Shown: one piece after another, positions 16,365-26,698 of the stretch | Position numbering within the stretch: position 1 is the stretch's first letter | Layout of the letters: every line of letters starts with the position of its first letter | Assembly (NCBI GenBank): GCA_017483605.1 | Contig: JAFUWG010000012.1 | Span: 55,213 to 119,212, forward strand | Source of the DNA: Bacteroidaceae bacterium | Lineage (GTDB): Bacteria; Bacteroidota; Bacteroidia; Bacteroidales; Bacteroidaceae | Reading direction: 5' to 3' | Length of the DNA stretch: 64,000 nucleotides | The notes under the pieces: generated by a model | Databases searched by the model: none | Told to the model about the DNA's origin: nothing | The model's input: only the letters and a program-made list of their open reading frames with translations | Program-made: the position numbers and the translations under genes

Positions 16365-17566
16365 TTTTGAGATAATTCTTCGGAGCCTCGCCCCTTGAGA
16401 TAGTTCTTCAACCTGAGCAATGCCTCCAGATAATAATAGTCCGCATAGTTGATGCTCGCATCCACCTCCGTGCCAGCAGGCATGTTGCCCACGCTGTGCA
16501 GGAGAAACGCAGGATTCCTCCCCCGGCTCTGATACTCCGCAGAACTGAGCGTGGCAAGCATCCGCTTCGCCTCCCCCAGATAGCGGGCAGACGTGGCAGC
16601 ATCCACATAACCCGACAACTCCACAAGGGCGCTCGCCACCACCGCCGCCGCACTGGCATCGCGGAACGAAAACGGGATGCTCGGGTCGCCCATGTCCCAC
16701 CAGGGGATGCCATCCTCGGGCAGACGAGACAGATACGCCTCGGTCACCCGCTGGGCAAAGTCGAGAAAACGCCCCTCATGCGTGTAGCGATACACCATCG
16801 TGTAGCCATAAATCGCCCACGCCTGCCCACGGCTCCAGAGCGTGTTGTCGCCAAACCCCTGATGCGTGCAGTTATACAGATGACGCCCCGTCACAGGGTC
16901 ATAGACCGCCACGTGGTTCACCGTGCCGTCAGCACGGAACTGATACCTCATCGTCGTGTCGGCATGCGCCACCGCCCTGTCATAGTTCTCCCTTTTGCCC
17001 GAGAAGAACAGCAGTTCCAGGTTCATCATGTTATCCATAATCGTGTTATGCCCGCCAAACATCGCCACATTCCTCGGCCACGACAGCAGCGTGCCCACCC
17101 TCGGGTTGAACAGCGTCGCCAGCGAGTCAGCCGCCGCCATCAGCACCTCCCTGTAGCGCCCGTCATGCGTCGCCTCCCACCCCTTCAGGTAAGAGCCAAT
17201 CATGATGAACCCCAAGTCATGGTCATAGACAGGACTGAATGCCAGATACTCCAGTTCCCCTGTGAAACGTCGAGCCTCAAGCGTGTCGCCACACATCCAG
17301 AGAATGCCAGGGAAGAACCCTGCACACCATTCCTCGGGCGTTTTCACGCTCCGCAGCGTCCAGCGTTCTTCCTCCGCACCGATGCACCGCGGCGTCATCG
17401 TGTAGTCAATCTTCCCCCCTGCATCACGCAGCCCGGCAAGCGACCTCTGCATCTGTTGGTTGCAATACACCAACTCCCTGTCCACGTCCAACTCCTGAGC
17501 ACAGAGCGACAACGGACACCAGATGGCAGACCACACACACAACACAACGGAAAACATCTTCATCAT
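16361..17566 (-). CDS. GH88 unsaturated glucuronyl hydrolase
   Basis: 401 aa with a signal peptide (cleavage near SLCAQ, residue 24). An alpha6/alpha6 barrel is indicated by WCAGFFPGILW, then SPVYDHDLGF with Asp115/Asp117 (DHD) and TIMDNMMNLELL with Asp178, the two conserved GH88 acidic sites, and finally WSRGQAWAIYGY. GH88 enzymes hydrate and remove the unsaturated uronic acid left at the end of oligosaccharides by a lyase. That fits the lyase-like protein in the same operon. The match is strong; the exact oligosaccharide is unknown. Confidence 0.9.
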   Translation of the reverse strand: MMKMFSVVLCVWSAIWCPLSLCAQELDVDRELVYCNQQMQRSLAGLRDAGGKIDYTMTPRCIGAEEERWTLRSVKTPEEWCAGFFPGILWMCGDTLEARRFTGELEYLAFSPVYDHDLGFIMIGSYLKGWEATHDGRYREVLMAAADSLATLFNPRVGTLLSWPRNVAMFGGHNTIMDNMMNLELLFFSGKRENYDRAVAHADTTMRYQFRADGTVNHVAVYDPVTGRHLYNCTHQGFGDNTLWSRGQAWAIYGYTMVYRYTHEGRFLDFAQRVTEAYLSRLPEDGIPWWDMGDPSIPFSFRDASAAAVVASALVELSGYVDAATSARYLGEAKRMLATLSSAEYQSRGRNPAFLLHSVGNMPAGTEVDASINYADYYYLEALLRLKNYLKGRGSEELSQK

Positions 17567-17601
17567 ACTAACTAATTAACTTAACTATATATCTATATAT
17601 A

Positions 17602-20361
17602 TTACTTAATGAGAACTTTCCTCGTCACCACAGAGCCATCAGCCAACTTCTGCCGACGGATGTTCACGCCCTGCTGAGGAGCAGCCAGTTTCACGCCCGA
17701 CAGCGAGAACCACTCCGTTGATACTATAACGTTCCCGTCCGTGCGAATATTGTCCACACTCGTCTCCAATTCATGCACCTGTTCCAATGTCACATCCGAG
17801 AGCACGAAGATGTAGTTCGGCGTAGCGGTCGTGTTCATCTGGTCGTAAGGGCTCTTCCAAGTGAAGCCGTCACTCCAGTAGGCACCCTCCTCATTCATGA
17901 TGGCAAACACCTCGTCGTCAGCCTCCTCCTTGAAGAAGCGGAATCCAGGGGCATCCGTTGCGTTCAGCGACTCCTGCACATAGCCCAAGGCGGTCACATA
18001 GCCTGCATTGCCATAGATGGAAGTCTGCTCCACCTCTACCGTGATGTCATCGCCCGTCGACTCGTCATACTCACCCGTCGGCACCATCTTCGTGATTCTC
18101 TTGAACGTAAACGTCCAGTTCGCCTCCACAGGCTCATAGCCATTCTTCGTGGCGTCAGCCACCACACCAGCATAGTCGGTCAATGCAGCATAGTAGTTCG
18201 AGCCACTCGCATTCTTGTTCTTCTGCGTCAGATACTTCTCCGTATCAGCAATATTGATGGCATAAGTACCCTCGATGAAAATCTCGTAGGGAAGACGAGA
18301 AGAAGCAAAAGCCTGAGTTGCAGCCTCCAGAGCCAGAAGTTGCTGGTCCATGCCATACTGCGAGCCGCCCTTCTCAGCGATACCGCTTGCCTTCTCAATT
18401 TCAGCCGCCAGGGCTTCTGCCAGTTCGGCAGAATACTGACCACCTTCAGTGCCTACGTTATCCCGATGAGCATCCAGCACACCCTGAGCAGCGGCAATCG
18501 CCTCGCGAAGTGCTGTCGCATCGCCCACAGAGTAGGCATCAAACACCTCAATACCACTCTCAACAGCCTCTTCCAACGTGTAAGGATGTGCCGCATTCAG
18601 CCCTCCACACACCGTCAGCGTTGTGATTTTCGTACCTGCGCTGGAGTTTCTGTCAGACGTGTAGCAATCCAGTTCCCAAGTGATTCTGTCACCCTCCTTC
18701 ATGTTCACGAAATACGCCATCTCAATCGGAGCCTTTCCGCCCTCGCCGTCGTTAGCCACCGAGCCAAACTCCTTGGCAAACATAAACGATTCCTTGTCCA
18801 CCGTATCAGTCTCCGCATCCAAGAAGCGGGCACGAATCCACAAGGGATTTTCCACACTGGCATTCGGGTTGGGGCGGTAGCAACCAAAGTTCACCTTGTA
18901 GACACCATCCTTCGGCGCTGTGAACATGATTGCCGGTGCATAGTTCGTCATGGGGTGGATGTTGCCGTCGTCAGCAATATAGAGCCAATCGCCCGAGCCT
19001 TTATACCACGCCTGCACCTCGCTGCTGCCAAACTTGCTATCAAGGCTGTGATTCTCAAACTGGTGGTAAGAGCCATTGGCCACTTCATAATAGTAATAGC
19101 CCCAAGGCGAGTTATCATTGACAGCCAGCACGTCAGCATCATACACCGTCGTGCCCGTCACCAAGTCTTCAACATACAAAGCGTAGTTGCCCTCAGCCTG
19201 CAAGTCCACATCCACCTTCGACTCCAGGAACTTCTTCCACAGAGCCTGCAACTGCTCCAGATAAGAAGCCGCGTTGAACGCATGAATCTGGTCTTTTTCA
19301 ATCGCCTCATAAATAGAGCCCGTCAGTTCTGCCACCTGATTGGCAATCTCCTGATTGTACTGCCCCGCGGCATCGCCATACTCCACGTTGGACATGAAGT
19401 CCTCATACTCGTCAATCAGTCGGCTGAGCGTTGCCACATCTCCGCTCTCACCATACGTGTCGGCAAAGTTGGCATTCGCCCTCGCCACCGCCTCGCTCAC
19501 CTGCGTGACGTTGAGTTGCTGATAGAGCGTGCGACCATAGAAGTCACGAGCCCAACTGCTCATCACCCCTGTGCTATCGGTGTTGATTTCCAACGAGAGG
19601 ATGTCGCCAGCCTTCGCCTCAAATGCCAATGTCACATCCTCGGGCTGCTGAGCCACATAGCGTTGGCTGGCACCATTGTTGATGTGGGCATTGCCGTCAT
19701 AGCCATCAATCTCAGCACCAATCTGTCCGAAAAGCAGGTGGCACATACCGATGCCAGGATTCACCACATCTTTCTCTGCGGCTGTGCTGTAACGATAGCG
19801 GGCCACCAGTGCCAAACGACCACGGTCGGCAGGCACATCTTGACGCACCAGCGTGGCATCCACCTGATAGAAGCCATCTTCGGGCACGACAAAAGAGACA
19901 ACACTGGCAAATTCATCGTTGGCATACACCTCATAGCCACGGTTCTCATCGCGGGTCACATAGCAAAAACGTTCCTTGCTCTGATTCGTCGTGCCGCCGT
20001 CATTATACACCTTATAGTCGCTCCAGCCCCAGCGAAGCACCGTGGCAAACGTGTTGTTGTTCGACACCGTCTCGATGCCCTCGATCTCCACAATGCGTTC
20101 GCCACCCACACGGCACGGCTGGTAGATGTCCACATAGTTGGCGGCATTCGAGTCGGAATACTGCGTAAAGAGCGTGTACTTGCCCTGGGCATAGTCGTAC
20201 TTCTCAAAACGCCACAAATGGTTGGCAGGATTCTCTGCAAACTGTTCGGCGGTCAAGTCTGTCAACTTGTACACATCGCCATTGTCAGCCTTCGCCTGAG
20301 CGGGCATCAAAGCCATGCTCAGCATCGTCGCTGCGGACAGGAGTAAAGATTTCATTTTCAT
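17602..20361 (-). CDS. Large secreted protein with coiled-coil spacers and T9SS-type tail
   Basis: 919 aa from MKMKSLLLSAATM at 20361; an in-frame start at 20418 would overlap the sigma factor gene and put extra residues before the signal peptide. After a signal peptide (ending AQAKAD) come two beta-rich modules (about 40-310 and 400-620), each followed by a helical Ala/Glu-rich stretch resembling FIVAR spacers. The C-terminus (EWFSLSGVKLAAPQQGVNI, ending RKVLIK) matches type IX sorting tails. No catalytic motif is recognised. It is the second gene of the operon, directly after the sigma factor, and may be a surface glycan-binding or adhesin-like protein. Confidence 0.7.
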   Translation of the reverse strand: MKMKSLLLSAATMLSMALMPAQAKADNGDVYKLTDLTAEQFAENPANHLWRFEKYDYAQGKYTLFTQYSDSNAANYVDIYQPCRVGGERIVEIEGIETVSNNNTFATVLRWGWSDYKVYNDGGTTNQSKERFCYVTRDENRGYEVYANDEFASVVSFVVPEDGFYQVDATLVRQDVPADRGRLALVARYRYSTAAEKDVVNPGIGMCHLLFGQIGAEIDGYDGNAHINNGASQRYVAQQPEDVTLAFEAKAGDILSLEINTDSTGVMSSWARDFYGRTLYQQLNVTQVSEAVARANANFADTYGESGDVATLSRLIDEYEDFMSNVEYGDAAGQYNQEIANQVAELTGSIYEAIEKDQIHAFNAASYLEQLQALWKKFLESKVDVDLQAEGNYALYVEDLVTGTTVYDADVLAVNDNSPWGYYYYEVANGSYHQFENHSLDSKFGSSEVQAWYKGSGDWLYIADDGNIHPMTNYAPAIMFTAPKDGVYKVNFGCYRPNPNASVENPLWIRARFLDAETDTVDKESFMFAKEFGSVANDGEGGKAPIEMAYFVNMKEGDRITWELDCYTSDRNSSAGTKITTLTVCGGLNAAHPYTLEEAVESGIEVFDAYSVGDATALREAIAAAQGVLDAHRDNVGTEGGQYSAELAEALAAEIEKASGIAEKGGSQYGMDQQLLALEAATQAFASSRLPYEIFIEGTYAINIADTEKYLTQKNKNASGSNYYAALTDYAGVVADATKNGYEPVEANWTFTFKRITKMVPTGEYDESTGDDITVEVEQTSIYGNAGYVTALGYVQESLNATDAPGFRFFKEEADDEVFAIMNEEGAYWSDGFTWKSPYDQMNTTATPNYIFVLSDVTLEQVHELETSVDNIRTDGNVIVSTEWFSLSGVKLAAPQQGVNIRRQKLADGSVVTRKVLIK

Positions 20362-20407
20362 GTTGATTTGGGTTTTAGATATGAATATTTTTTTGATATA
20401 GTTCCTG

Positions 20408-20902
20408 TTATGAAGCATAAGCCCTCAGTTGTTCACGCACCTCTTTTCGACCGACAAAAAGATGAACTTCCACCGTCTTGTGTGCCACTCCCATTGAGGC
20501 GGCAATCTCGCCAATACTTTGCCCTTCAAAACGAGACAGACGATAGACCTGCTGACGTTTCCAAGGCATAGCACTCACCACCCGCTCTTCCTCCGTACTC
20601 AACTCTTGGGCGTAAAGAATGGCTTCGGATGTTTCCACGGCATGGCTCTCGCACGTGTACATATATTGGTAAACGGTTTCCGCCACCTTTTTCCGACGTA
20701 AGTAGTCGAATATCAAATGCTGACACGTTGTGAAAAGCAAGGGTTTGATACTCTCCTCACGCACACCTACTTCCATCCCCAAGAGTCGCACAAAAGCATC
20801 CTGCACGATGTCTTCTGCCAGGTCGTAGTCGTCAACTCGCTTATTCACATAGTTGACCAACTGTTGGCGGTGCATTCTGAATGCTTCTTCGATGATGTCC
20901 AT
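20408..20902 (-). CDS. ECF-type RNA polymerase sigma factor
   Basis: 164 aa from MDIIEEAFRMHRQ at 20902. A longer frame to 21151 is rejected because the -7 box (20932-20939) lies within it. Region 2 contains DYDLAEDIVQDAFVRLL and DYLRRKKVAE. Region 4 has MPWKRQQVYRLSRFEGQSIGEIAASMGVAHKTVEVHL, a clear helix-turn-helix. No anti-sigma gene is next to it. It is the first gene of the glycan operon and may transcribe that operon or an unlinked receptor set. Confidence 0.9.
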   Translation of the reverse strand: MDIIEEAFRMHRQQLVNYVNKRVDDYDLAEDIVQDAFVRLLGMEVGVREESIKPLLFTTCQHLIFDYLRRKKVAETVYQYMYTCESHAVETSEAILYAQELSTEEERVVSAMPWKRQQVYRLSRFEGQSIGEIAASMGVAHKTVEVHLFVGRKEVREQLRAYAS

Positions 20903-20931
20903 ATCATTTAGGTTGGTTAAAGATTTCGCTG

Positions 20932-20939
20932 CAAAGTTA
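20932..20939 (-). promoter_or_regulatory. -7 box of the ECF sigma operon
   Basis: TAACTTTG on the minus strand, 29 nt upstream of the sigma factor ATG. It faces away from the divergent regulator promoter at 21109-21116. Confidence 0.6.
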
Positions 20940-21108
20940 CAGCATCCATAAACAGAAATAAAGATTTTTCGACACTTTGTTGTTCGGATTTCACGTCGTT
21001 GGACAAATTTATTGTCATCTTTTTCTTTTTCAACTATTTGACCTATTTCTTTTTTGATGTCCGAGATTCTTTTTTGGACAAAAGTTTGGTGTGTTTCTTC
21101 AAAAACAT

Positions 21109-21116
21109 TACCTTTG
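21109..21116 (+). promoter_or_regulatory. -7 box of the SusR-like regulator
   Basis: TACCTTTG, 25 nt upstream of the ATG at 21142, with a TTTGG at about the -33 position. It supports the start at 21142 rather than the in-frame ATG at 21091, which lies upstream of the promoter. Confidence 0.6.
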
Positions 21117-21141
21117 CAACCACAAACCTCACACAACATAT

Positions 21142-23763
21142 ATGGCACCACACATCATTTCCTTTCTTTGCTGCTGGCTGATGGCAATTGCTCTCAGCAG
21201 CCAACCCATGCGACATTCCAATCAACTCACTTCCTACGACGGTCTGGGGCACGAAACGGTGTTCAAGATTTACAAAGACCGTCAAAACTTGTTGTGGTTG
21301 GGCACCAACCACGGTGTGAGGTCGTATAACGGGCACACCGTCAACAAGATACAAGACAGCGGCGAGACGGGATTTGTGTACACGCTGAGCGAAGATGACG
21401 AGGGGCATTTATTGGCAGGAAGCAGCACTGGGCTGTATCTGGTTGATCGTGAAACCAACCGCCTCACCCCTATCGCCCCAGACATCAAAGATGTAAATGC
21501 CATCTATGGCAATTGGGTTGGTGGCAACTGCGGACTTTGGGTGAAGGAAGCAGGGCAATATCGCCCATTGCCCATCGAGAGCAGCATCATCTCGAAAGGC
21601 AACAGCGTCACCGACATCATCCCCGACGGAAAGGGCAACGTGTGGGTCAGCACCACCAAACGGTTGGTGCATCTGTCGTCCTCTGACGGAACCATTCGGA
21701 AGTACAGCATTCCCGACTCTCTCATGACAGGCAACATCAATCGCATCTGTCTGATTGGCCATCAGATTTACATCGGCACACGCAATGACGGGCTGCTGAC
21801 CTTCGACACTCGCACCCATCAGACCAAGCGAGGATTGAGCGTACCGTCCGACGTGATTACCGACGTGAACACCGATGGCAAACGCTACCTCTATGTCTCC
21901 ACCGATGGCAACGGAGCCTACACCCTCGATGTGCAGCAAGGCGGCATCGTGGATGAGCATCATGGCAAGACCGATGCCATCTACACATTCTGGCGAGACC
22001 AGCAACTCGGAATCAACTACTTTGGCTACTACCTCGACGGTTTTGCCCACACCCTCTTCTTCCGCCACCTCGTCACCTCCTATCAGTACGGTGACTTAGA
22101 CACTCGCACCCTGCCTATCCGCTCCTTCTGCCGCCACAGGCACTGGCTCACCATCGGCACACGAAAAGGTTTATATTTGGTGGATGAACAAACAGGGAGC
22201 ATCCGACACTATTCTCCCGATGATTTAGGAGCCAACATCGTGACTAACATTGTGTTTTTCCAGGGGCAGTTCGTGGTGGCAACCTACGAGAAAGGCCTGC
22301 GTCGCCTTACCCCCGACGGCACCCTATCGCCCCTGCTCGAAAAGGGCAGTTTTTCCCACCTATGCCCCTCGCCCGATGCCGAGAGACTGTTCGCCGTCGG
22401 CAACATGGGCGTGACCGTGATGGACGAACGCCTCAGCGTCATCAAGCAGTTCAACAGCCACAATAGCGAACTGCCCGACGAATACCTCACCGACATTCTC
22501 TTCGACACCACAGGCAAAGCATGGATTGGCAGCCTCTCACGCCTGTGTGTTTACGACCCTCTGCTTCAGACCATCCAGTCGAGCGGATTCCCCAAAGGAT
22601 TTTTCAACAACCTCCCCTCCCTCAAGTTCGCTCTGGCAGCAGACGGGGAAATGTTGGCATGGTCGGGCAACCGCATCTACAAGTCCAGCCTCGACTTCAG
22701 CCACTACGAGGAGGTTGACATCGCCCAACGCCTTCATATCGAAGAAATTAGTTTCATCCGCTGGCACGAGGGGAGATACTGGATAGGCACCAACCAGGGG
22801 CTTTTTGTCAGCCAAGGCAGAGACCTATCCTCTGGTATGCTCCATCTGAGCGAGGCTGACGGTCTGCCCTCACTCCGCTTTCAGGGGCAGGAGTGGCAGG
22901 CAGAGACCGACGGCGCCCTATGGATGGCGACCGACGGGGGCATCATCACCATCAGCCAAGAACAGCAGAAGCACTTGGGCGACAGCATCCCAGGCAAGGT
23001 GGTGATGAACACGCTCGCATGGGACGAGAACAAACTGAGAGCATTTCAGCCGCTACTACTCAACTACAGCACCGACCTCGGGAAGATGTATGAGTGGACA
23101 CTGGACAACAGCACACCACAAGTGTGCAGCGACGGCGAGATGGTAGAACTTGGCAGGCAATGGTGGGGGCGGCACCGACTGAACGTGTGGCTGCTGGGGC
23201 ATCCCGAAACGAAGACAGAACTGACCTACGTGTACCTACCCTCACTCCTCTTCTGGGCATGCACCGCCATCGTGCTGCTCATCGCATTGAGCATCTATCT
23301 GGCTCGCCGCGAAGCCGTGGACACCTACAAGGCTGAAGAAGACAAGAAGAAACGGCTGGCAGAAGAGGCTCGATTGGCAAAACTCTATGAGCGTCAACGG
23401 CTGACGGAGGACGAGCGGACCGACATCTATCATAAGGTACGCACGTATCTGGACGAGCATCCCGACTACCGCAACGTATCCTTCCGCCTGGGCGACCTCG
23501 CCGAAGGAGTGGGCGTGTCGCCTGCACGACTCTCGCAGATGTTCAGTGTCCACCTCGGCACCTCCTTTGCCGACTACATCAACCGCCTCCGCATCGACGA
23601 GTTCAAGGCTCACGCCCAAGACCCTGCCTACAACCAATACACCACCGTCGCCCTCGCCGAAATGTGCGGGCTGAAGAAATCGTCGTTCTTCGCCGCCTTC
23701 AAGAAGTATGAGGGGTGTACCCCCAACGAGTGGATGGAGCGTGAGGGCATCGAGCGGAAATGA
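21142..23763 (+). CDS. SusR-like membrane regulator: beta-propeller sensor with AraC output
   Basis: 873 aa. A signal sequence/first membrane segment (ISFLCCWLMAIALS) leads into repeated propeller blades of the two-component-regulator type (LLWLGTNHGVRSYNG, LTIGTRKGLYLVDEQ, YWIGTNQGLFVSQG). A linking beta-domain, one membrane helix (LLFWACTAIVLLIALSIYL, about 710-730) and a charged linker follow. The protein ends with a two-helix AraC domain (FRLGDLAEGVGVSPARLSQ, then VALAEMCGLKKSSFFAAFKKYEGCTPNEW). There is no histidine-kinase or receiver domain, so it is shorter than a hybrid two-component system and resembles SusR. It is divergent from the sigma-led glycan operon, its likely target. Confidence 0.85.
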   Translation: MAPHIISFLCCWLMAIALSSQPMRHSNQLTSYDGLGHETVFKIYKDRQNLLWLGTNHGVRSYNGHTVNKIQDSGETGFVYTLSEDDEGHLLAGSSTGLYLVDRETNRLTPIAPDIKDVNAIYGNWVGGNCGLWVKEAGQYRPLPIESSIISKGNSVTDIIPDGKGNVWVSTTKRLVHLSSSDGTIRKYSIPDSLMTGNINRICLIGHQIYIGTRNDGLLTFDTRTHQTKRGLSVPSDVITDVNTDGKRYLYVSTDGNGAYTLDVQQGGIVDEHHGKTDAIYTFWRDQQLGINYFGYYLDGFAHTLFFRHLVTSYQYGDLDTRTLPIRSFCRHRHWLTIGTRKGLYLVDEQTGSIRHYSPDDLGANIVTNIVFFQGQFVVATYEKGLRRLTPDGTLSPLLEKGSFSHLCPSPDAERLFAVGNMGVTVMDERLSVIKQFNSHNSELPDEYLTDILFDTTGKAWIGSLSRLCVYDPLLQTIQSSGFPKGFFNNLPSLKFALAADGEMLAWSGNRIYKSSLDFSHYEEVDIAQRLHIEEISFIRWHEGRYWIGTNQGLFVSQGRDLSSGMLHLSEADGLPSLRFQGQEWQAETDGALWMATDGGIITISQEQQKHLGDSIPGKVVMNTLAWDENKLRAFQPLLLNYSTDLGKMYEWTLDNSTPQVCSDGEMVELGRQWWGRHRLNVWLLGHPETKTELTYVYLPSLLFWACTAIVLLIALSIYLARREAVDTYKAEEDKKKRLAEEARLAKLYERQRLTEDERTDIYHKVRTYLDEHPDYRNVSFRLGDLAEGVGVSPARLSQMFSVHLGTSFADYINRLRIDEFKAHAQDPAYNQYTTVALAEMCGLKKSSFFAAFKKYEGCTPNEWMEREGIERK

Positions 23764-23775
23764 GCCCCCGACACC

Positions 23776-23837
23776 GTACCCCTCGGGTATGAGCAGGCGT
23801 ACCCCTCGAGTACAACCAACCGTACCCCTCGGATACG
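23776..23837. repeat. Three-unit 23-bp tandem element of a different sequence
   Basis: GTACCCCTCG starts at 23776, 23799 and 23822, exactly 23 nt apart. Each is followed by GGTA, AGTA or GATA, making small TACCC-GGGTA-like hairpins. The element starts 12 nt after the regulator stop codon. It shares layout but not sequence with the elements at 3428 and 46592. Confidence 0.8.
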
Positions 23838-23930
23838 ATTCTGAGAAACTTTACATTTTTTCATGATTCCGCTAAGTGTTTTTTCTCCCTCGTTCGTATC
23901 AGAGGGAAAAGACTGAAAAACGGAACGACT

Positions 23931-26612
23931 ATGAGAACTTTTCTGAAAATGACGCTGACGGCACTGGGTGTATGCGTCAGCACGGCGGCAGCCACACAAG
24001 ACTACAAAACGGAGCGTGGGTTCGTCCACCCTGGCGGTCTGCACACACAGGCGGACTTCGACCGCATCAAACGGCAGTTGGCTGAGGGCAACAAGACGGT
24101 GACAGATGCCTTTAAGGTGTTGAAAAGTGCTGCTTACTCACAAGCCTCGGCTGCAACGTATCCTGTGGAGACGATTGTGAGGGGTGGCAGTGGCGAGAAC
24201 TACATCAATGCGGCTCGTGGGGCGACAATAGCCTATCAGAACGCCCTCCGATGGAAAATTGAGGGAACAAAAGCAAATGCTGACCATGCGGTGAAGGTGT
24301 TGATGGATTGGTGTAACACAACCAAAGCCATCAGTGGCAATTCCGACCAGTGTTTAGCCAAAGGACTCTACGGCTATGAGTTTGCCCAAGCGGCAGAGTT
24401 GATGAGAGACTACGAGGGCTGGAGCCGTGAAGATTTCCAGAAGTTCCAGCGGTGGATGCTGGACGTATGGTACCCGGGGTGCATCGGTTTCCTTCGGACA
24501 AGGAACGGCACGTGGGAGAACTCGGGCAAGTGGTGGCAGGCTCCCGGGCACTACTGGAGCAACTGGGGACTATGCAACGCCTTGGCAGTCATCACGATAG
24601 GGGTGCTGTGCGACGATGTGTTTATCTACAATCAAGGAATGTCATTCATTAAGTACGACCAAGTGGGCACGTTCAAAGACCCACGCACGGCAAACCCGAT
24701 CCTGAACGACGGTCTCACCGAATTCTGGGGCAACCTGGTCGTGACCACTTCAGCATCGGAACTGGAGACGGGTGCCTACGGTATGTTAGGACAGATGAAC
24801 GAGAGCGGACGTGACACAGGCCATGCGGCCATGGCATTAGGCCTGGCGATTGACATTGCTCATCAGGGGTGGAATCAGGGCGACGACCTCTTCGCCTACA
24901 TGAATCACCGCATTGCGGCGGGCATCGAATACGTGGCGGCTCAGACGCAGAGCGTCCAAGGGCTGCCGTGGACGAACTACAAGTATGGGACAAACGGCAT
25001 CTACTACACCGACAGCCGCTGCTGGGAGATGACGGAGCCTGCCATGGGGGCACAGATGCGGCCGTATTGGGGCACGGTCATCGGACACTATGAGGGGGTG
25101 AAGGGCGTGAAGATGCCGTTCTCGGAACTGGCGTACAAGGAGATGGGCATTGATGCCGGCGGGCAGGGGGGCACAAGCGGCGGCTATGACCATCTGGGCT
25201 ATTCGGTGCTGATGAACACGAGGGACGTGCAACTGGCTCCTGCCGACCAAATCCCCACGGAACTTTCGCCTCAAATGAGCCTCAACGGCAAGACGTTGGA
25301 GCACAACGAGTTGGGAGGACTGACGAACACGTATCAGACCACGGCACTGAAAGACCGTGCCCTTGCCGCGGGAACGACGCTGACGCTCTCGCCCACCCTG
25401 CCCGAAGGCACGACGGACACGGGCAAATGGCGGTGGAACACGGGGGAGACAAGCCGCGCAATCACCATCACGGCGAATGAATCGTATATGTATCGTGTCA
25501 CTTACACGAACGAAAAGGGTGTGGAAAGTCAACTCTGCTTCCCCATCGCCGTGCAGGGCGACTGCCTGCCAAGCGTGGTGAGGCACTACATCACCTATGA
25601 AGGTACGACTCGGGATACGGACGTGGTGAAGGTGCTCTATGGCGGAGCGGTGACGCTGACGGTGGACGAGGCGGCGGGCTTCGGCTATTATCTGTGGGAC
25701 AACGGCAAGACTGCCGCATCCATCACGCTGACGAATCTGAAGCAGGACCAAGAGGTGGTGTGCCGCTCGTACAATCAGGGCGGCAGGGAGACGGTGACGA
25801 GGTTCCGCATCGAGGTGCGTGACGTGCGTCCCGACATCATCGTGAACGGGAAGAAACTGGAGGACACGCTGACGGTAGTGGTGGACGAGGGGGACGAGGT
25901 GACGCTCTCGCCCACGGCGGCGACCCTGCGTCGCAACGGCTCGTGGCTGTGGGAGAACGGCAGCACGGAGCAAACGCTGGCAATCGGCGGCATCGGCACC
26001 TCGGAGGAACATACGGTGACGTACACCTGCGACGGAAGTGTCTCGACCTGCACGTACCATCTCTGGGTGAAGGAGGGGAGCGACCGTCTCATCGACGTGG
26101 GCAACTACCTGATTCGCCACGTGGAGAGCGGGCTTTATCTGACGAACGGGGGCGAAGTGGCAACGCTGGAGGAGGGGGGGCAAAGTGACGGGCTGCCCGA
26201 CCCCACCCAAGTGTGGTGCATCGAGCGTCCCTCCACAGCCCGCTACGACCTCATCTCCCTCGCCGACTCCGCCTACCTGGCTGGCACGGGGGAGATGAAG
26301 GCGAAGACCTACCGTCCTCACCGCATCTCGTTTGCGAAGGACACGAACCGCTGCACCTTCCGCAACAGCAGCGACCAATACTGGGCGATCAGTCCCTCCC
26401 TCACCGTCCTCTTCGGCTCCACAAAGACACTGACAGACTTTCCTTTTGAACTCATCCCCATGGGGGACTCCGCCGACGGCGTCCGCCCCGTGTCCACCGC
26501 GGAGGGGGAGGGGGGAGCCCTGAACATCTACGACCTCGCGGGGCGACGCCTCACGAAGGTGCCTGCGAGGGGGGTCTATGTCTGCGGCGGACGCAAATTC
26601 TTGGTGAAATAG
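23931..26612 (+). CDS. Secreted alginate-lyase-family protein with Ig-like and trefoil-like modules
   Basis: 893 aa with a signal peptide ([15 protein letters not shown]). The catalytic-type helical domain (about 30-430) shows [36 protein letters not shown] and [16 protein letters not shown], hallmarks of the alginate_lyase superfamily. Two Ig-like beta-domains (about 440-720), a ricin/trefoil-like segment beginning [13 protein letters not shown], and a type IX-style tail ending GGRKFLVK follow. It is separated from the regulator by the 23-bp element and has no obvious -7 box. It shares its lyase fold with the fusion protein at 9299 but has no beta-helix. The substrate is probably a uronate-containing polymer. 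Confidence 0.75.
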   Translation: MRTFLKMTLTALGVCVSTAAATQDYKTERGFVHPGGLHTQADFDRIKRQLAEGNKTVTDAFKVLKSAAYSQASAATYPVETIVRGGSGENYINAARGATIAYQNALRWKIEGTKANADHAVKVLMDWCNTTKAISGNSDQCLAKGLYGYEFAQAAELMRDYEGWSREDFQKFQRWMLDVWYPGCIGFLRTRNGTWENSGKWWQAPGHYWSNWGLCNALAVITIGVLCDDVFIYNQGMSFIKYDQVGTFKDPRTANPILNDGLTEFWGNLVVTTSASELETGAYGMLGQMNESGRDTGHAAMALGLAIDIAHQGWNQGDDLFAYMNHRIAAGIEYVAAQTQSVQGLPWTNYKYGTNGIYYTDSRCWEMTEPAMGAQMRPYWGTVIGHYEGVKGVKMPFSELAYKEMGIDAGGQGGTSGGYDHLGYSVLMNTRDVQLAPADQIPTELSPQMSLNGKTLEHNELGGLTNTYQTTALKDRALAAGTTLTLSPTLPEGTTDTGKWRWNTGETSRAITITANESYMYRVTYTNEKGVESQLCFPIAVQGDCLPSVVRHYITYEGTTRDTDVVKVLYGGAVTLTVDEAAGFGYYLWDNGKTAASITLTNLKQDQEVVCRSYNQGGRETVTRFRIEVRDVRPDIIVNGKKLEDTLTVVVDEGDEVTLSPTAATLRRNGSWLWENGSTEQTLAIGGIGTSEEHTVTYTCDGSVSTCTYHLWVKEGSDRLIDVGNYLIRHVESGLYLTNGGEVATLEEGGQSDGLPDPTQVWCIERPSTARYDLISLADSAYLAGTGEMKAKTYRPHRISFAKDTNRCTFRNSSDQYWAISPSLTVLFGSTKTLTDFPFELIPMGDSADGVRPVSTAEGEGGALNIYDLAGRRLTKVPARGVYVCGGRKFLVK

Positions 26613-26655
26613 GCATTTTTCACTTCTTACATTTTTCTGTTCCCATTTTTATCCG

Positions 26656-26663
26656 TACCTTTG
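26656..26663 (+). promoter_or_regulatory. -7 box of tyrS
   Basis: TACCTTTG, 35 nt upstream of the tyrS ATG. Confidence 0.6.
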
Positions 26664-26698
26664 CACGCAAAATCTTATCTCATAAAACATCGGAAACA

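Noticed and set aside
16365-16700. Extra 112 residues before the MFS transporter
   Set aside because: Low-complexity, overlaps the GH88 gene out of frame, and no sugar transporter has such a leader.
17773-20346. 857-codon plus-strand frame opposite the 919-aa secreted protein
   Set aside because: Antisense to a gene with signal peptide, modules and sorting tail; no promoter or family match.
20903-21151. Longer N-terminus for the ECF sigma factor
   Set aside because: Would include the promoter -7 box and residues not seen in ECF sigma factors.
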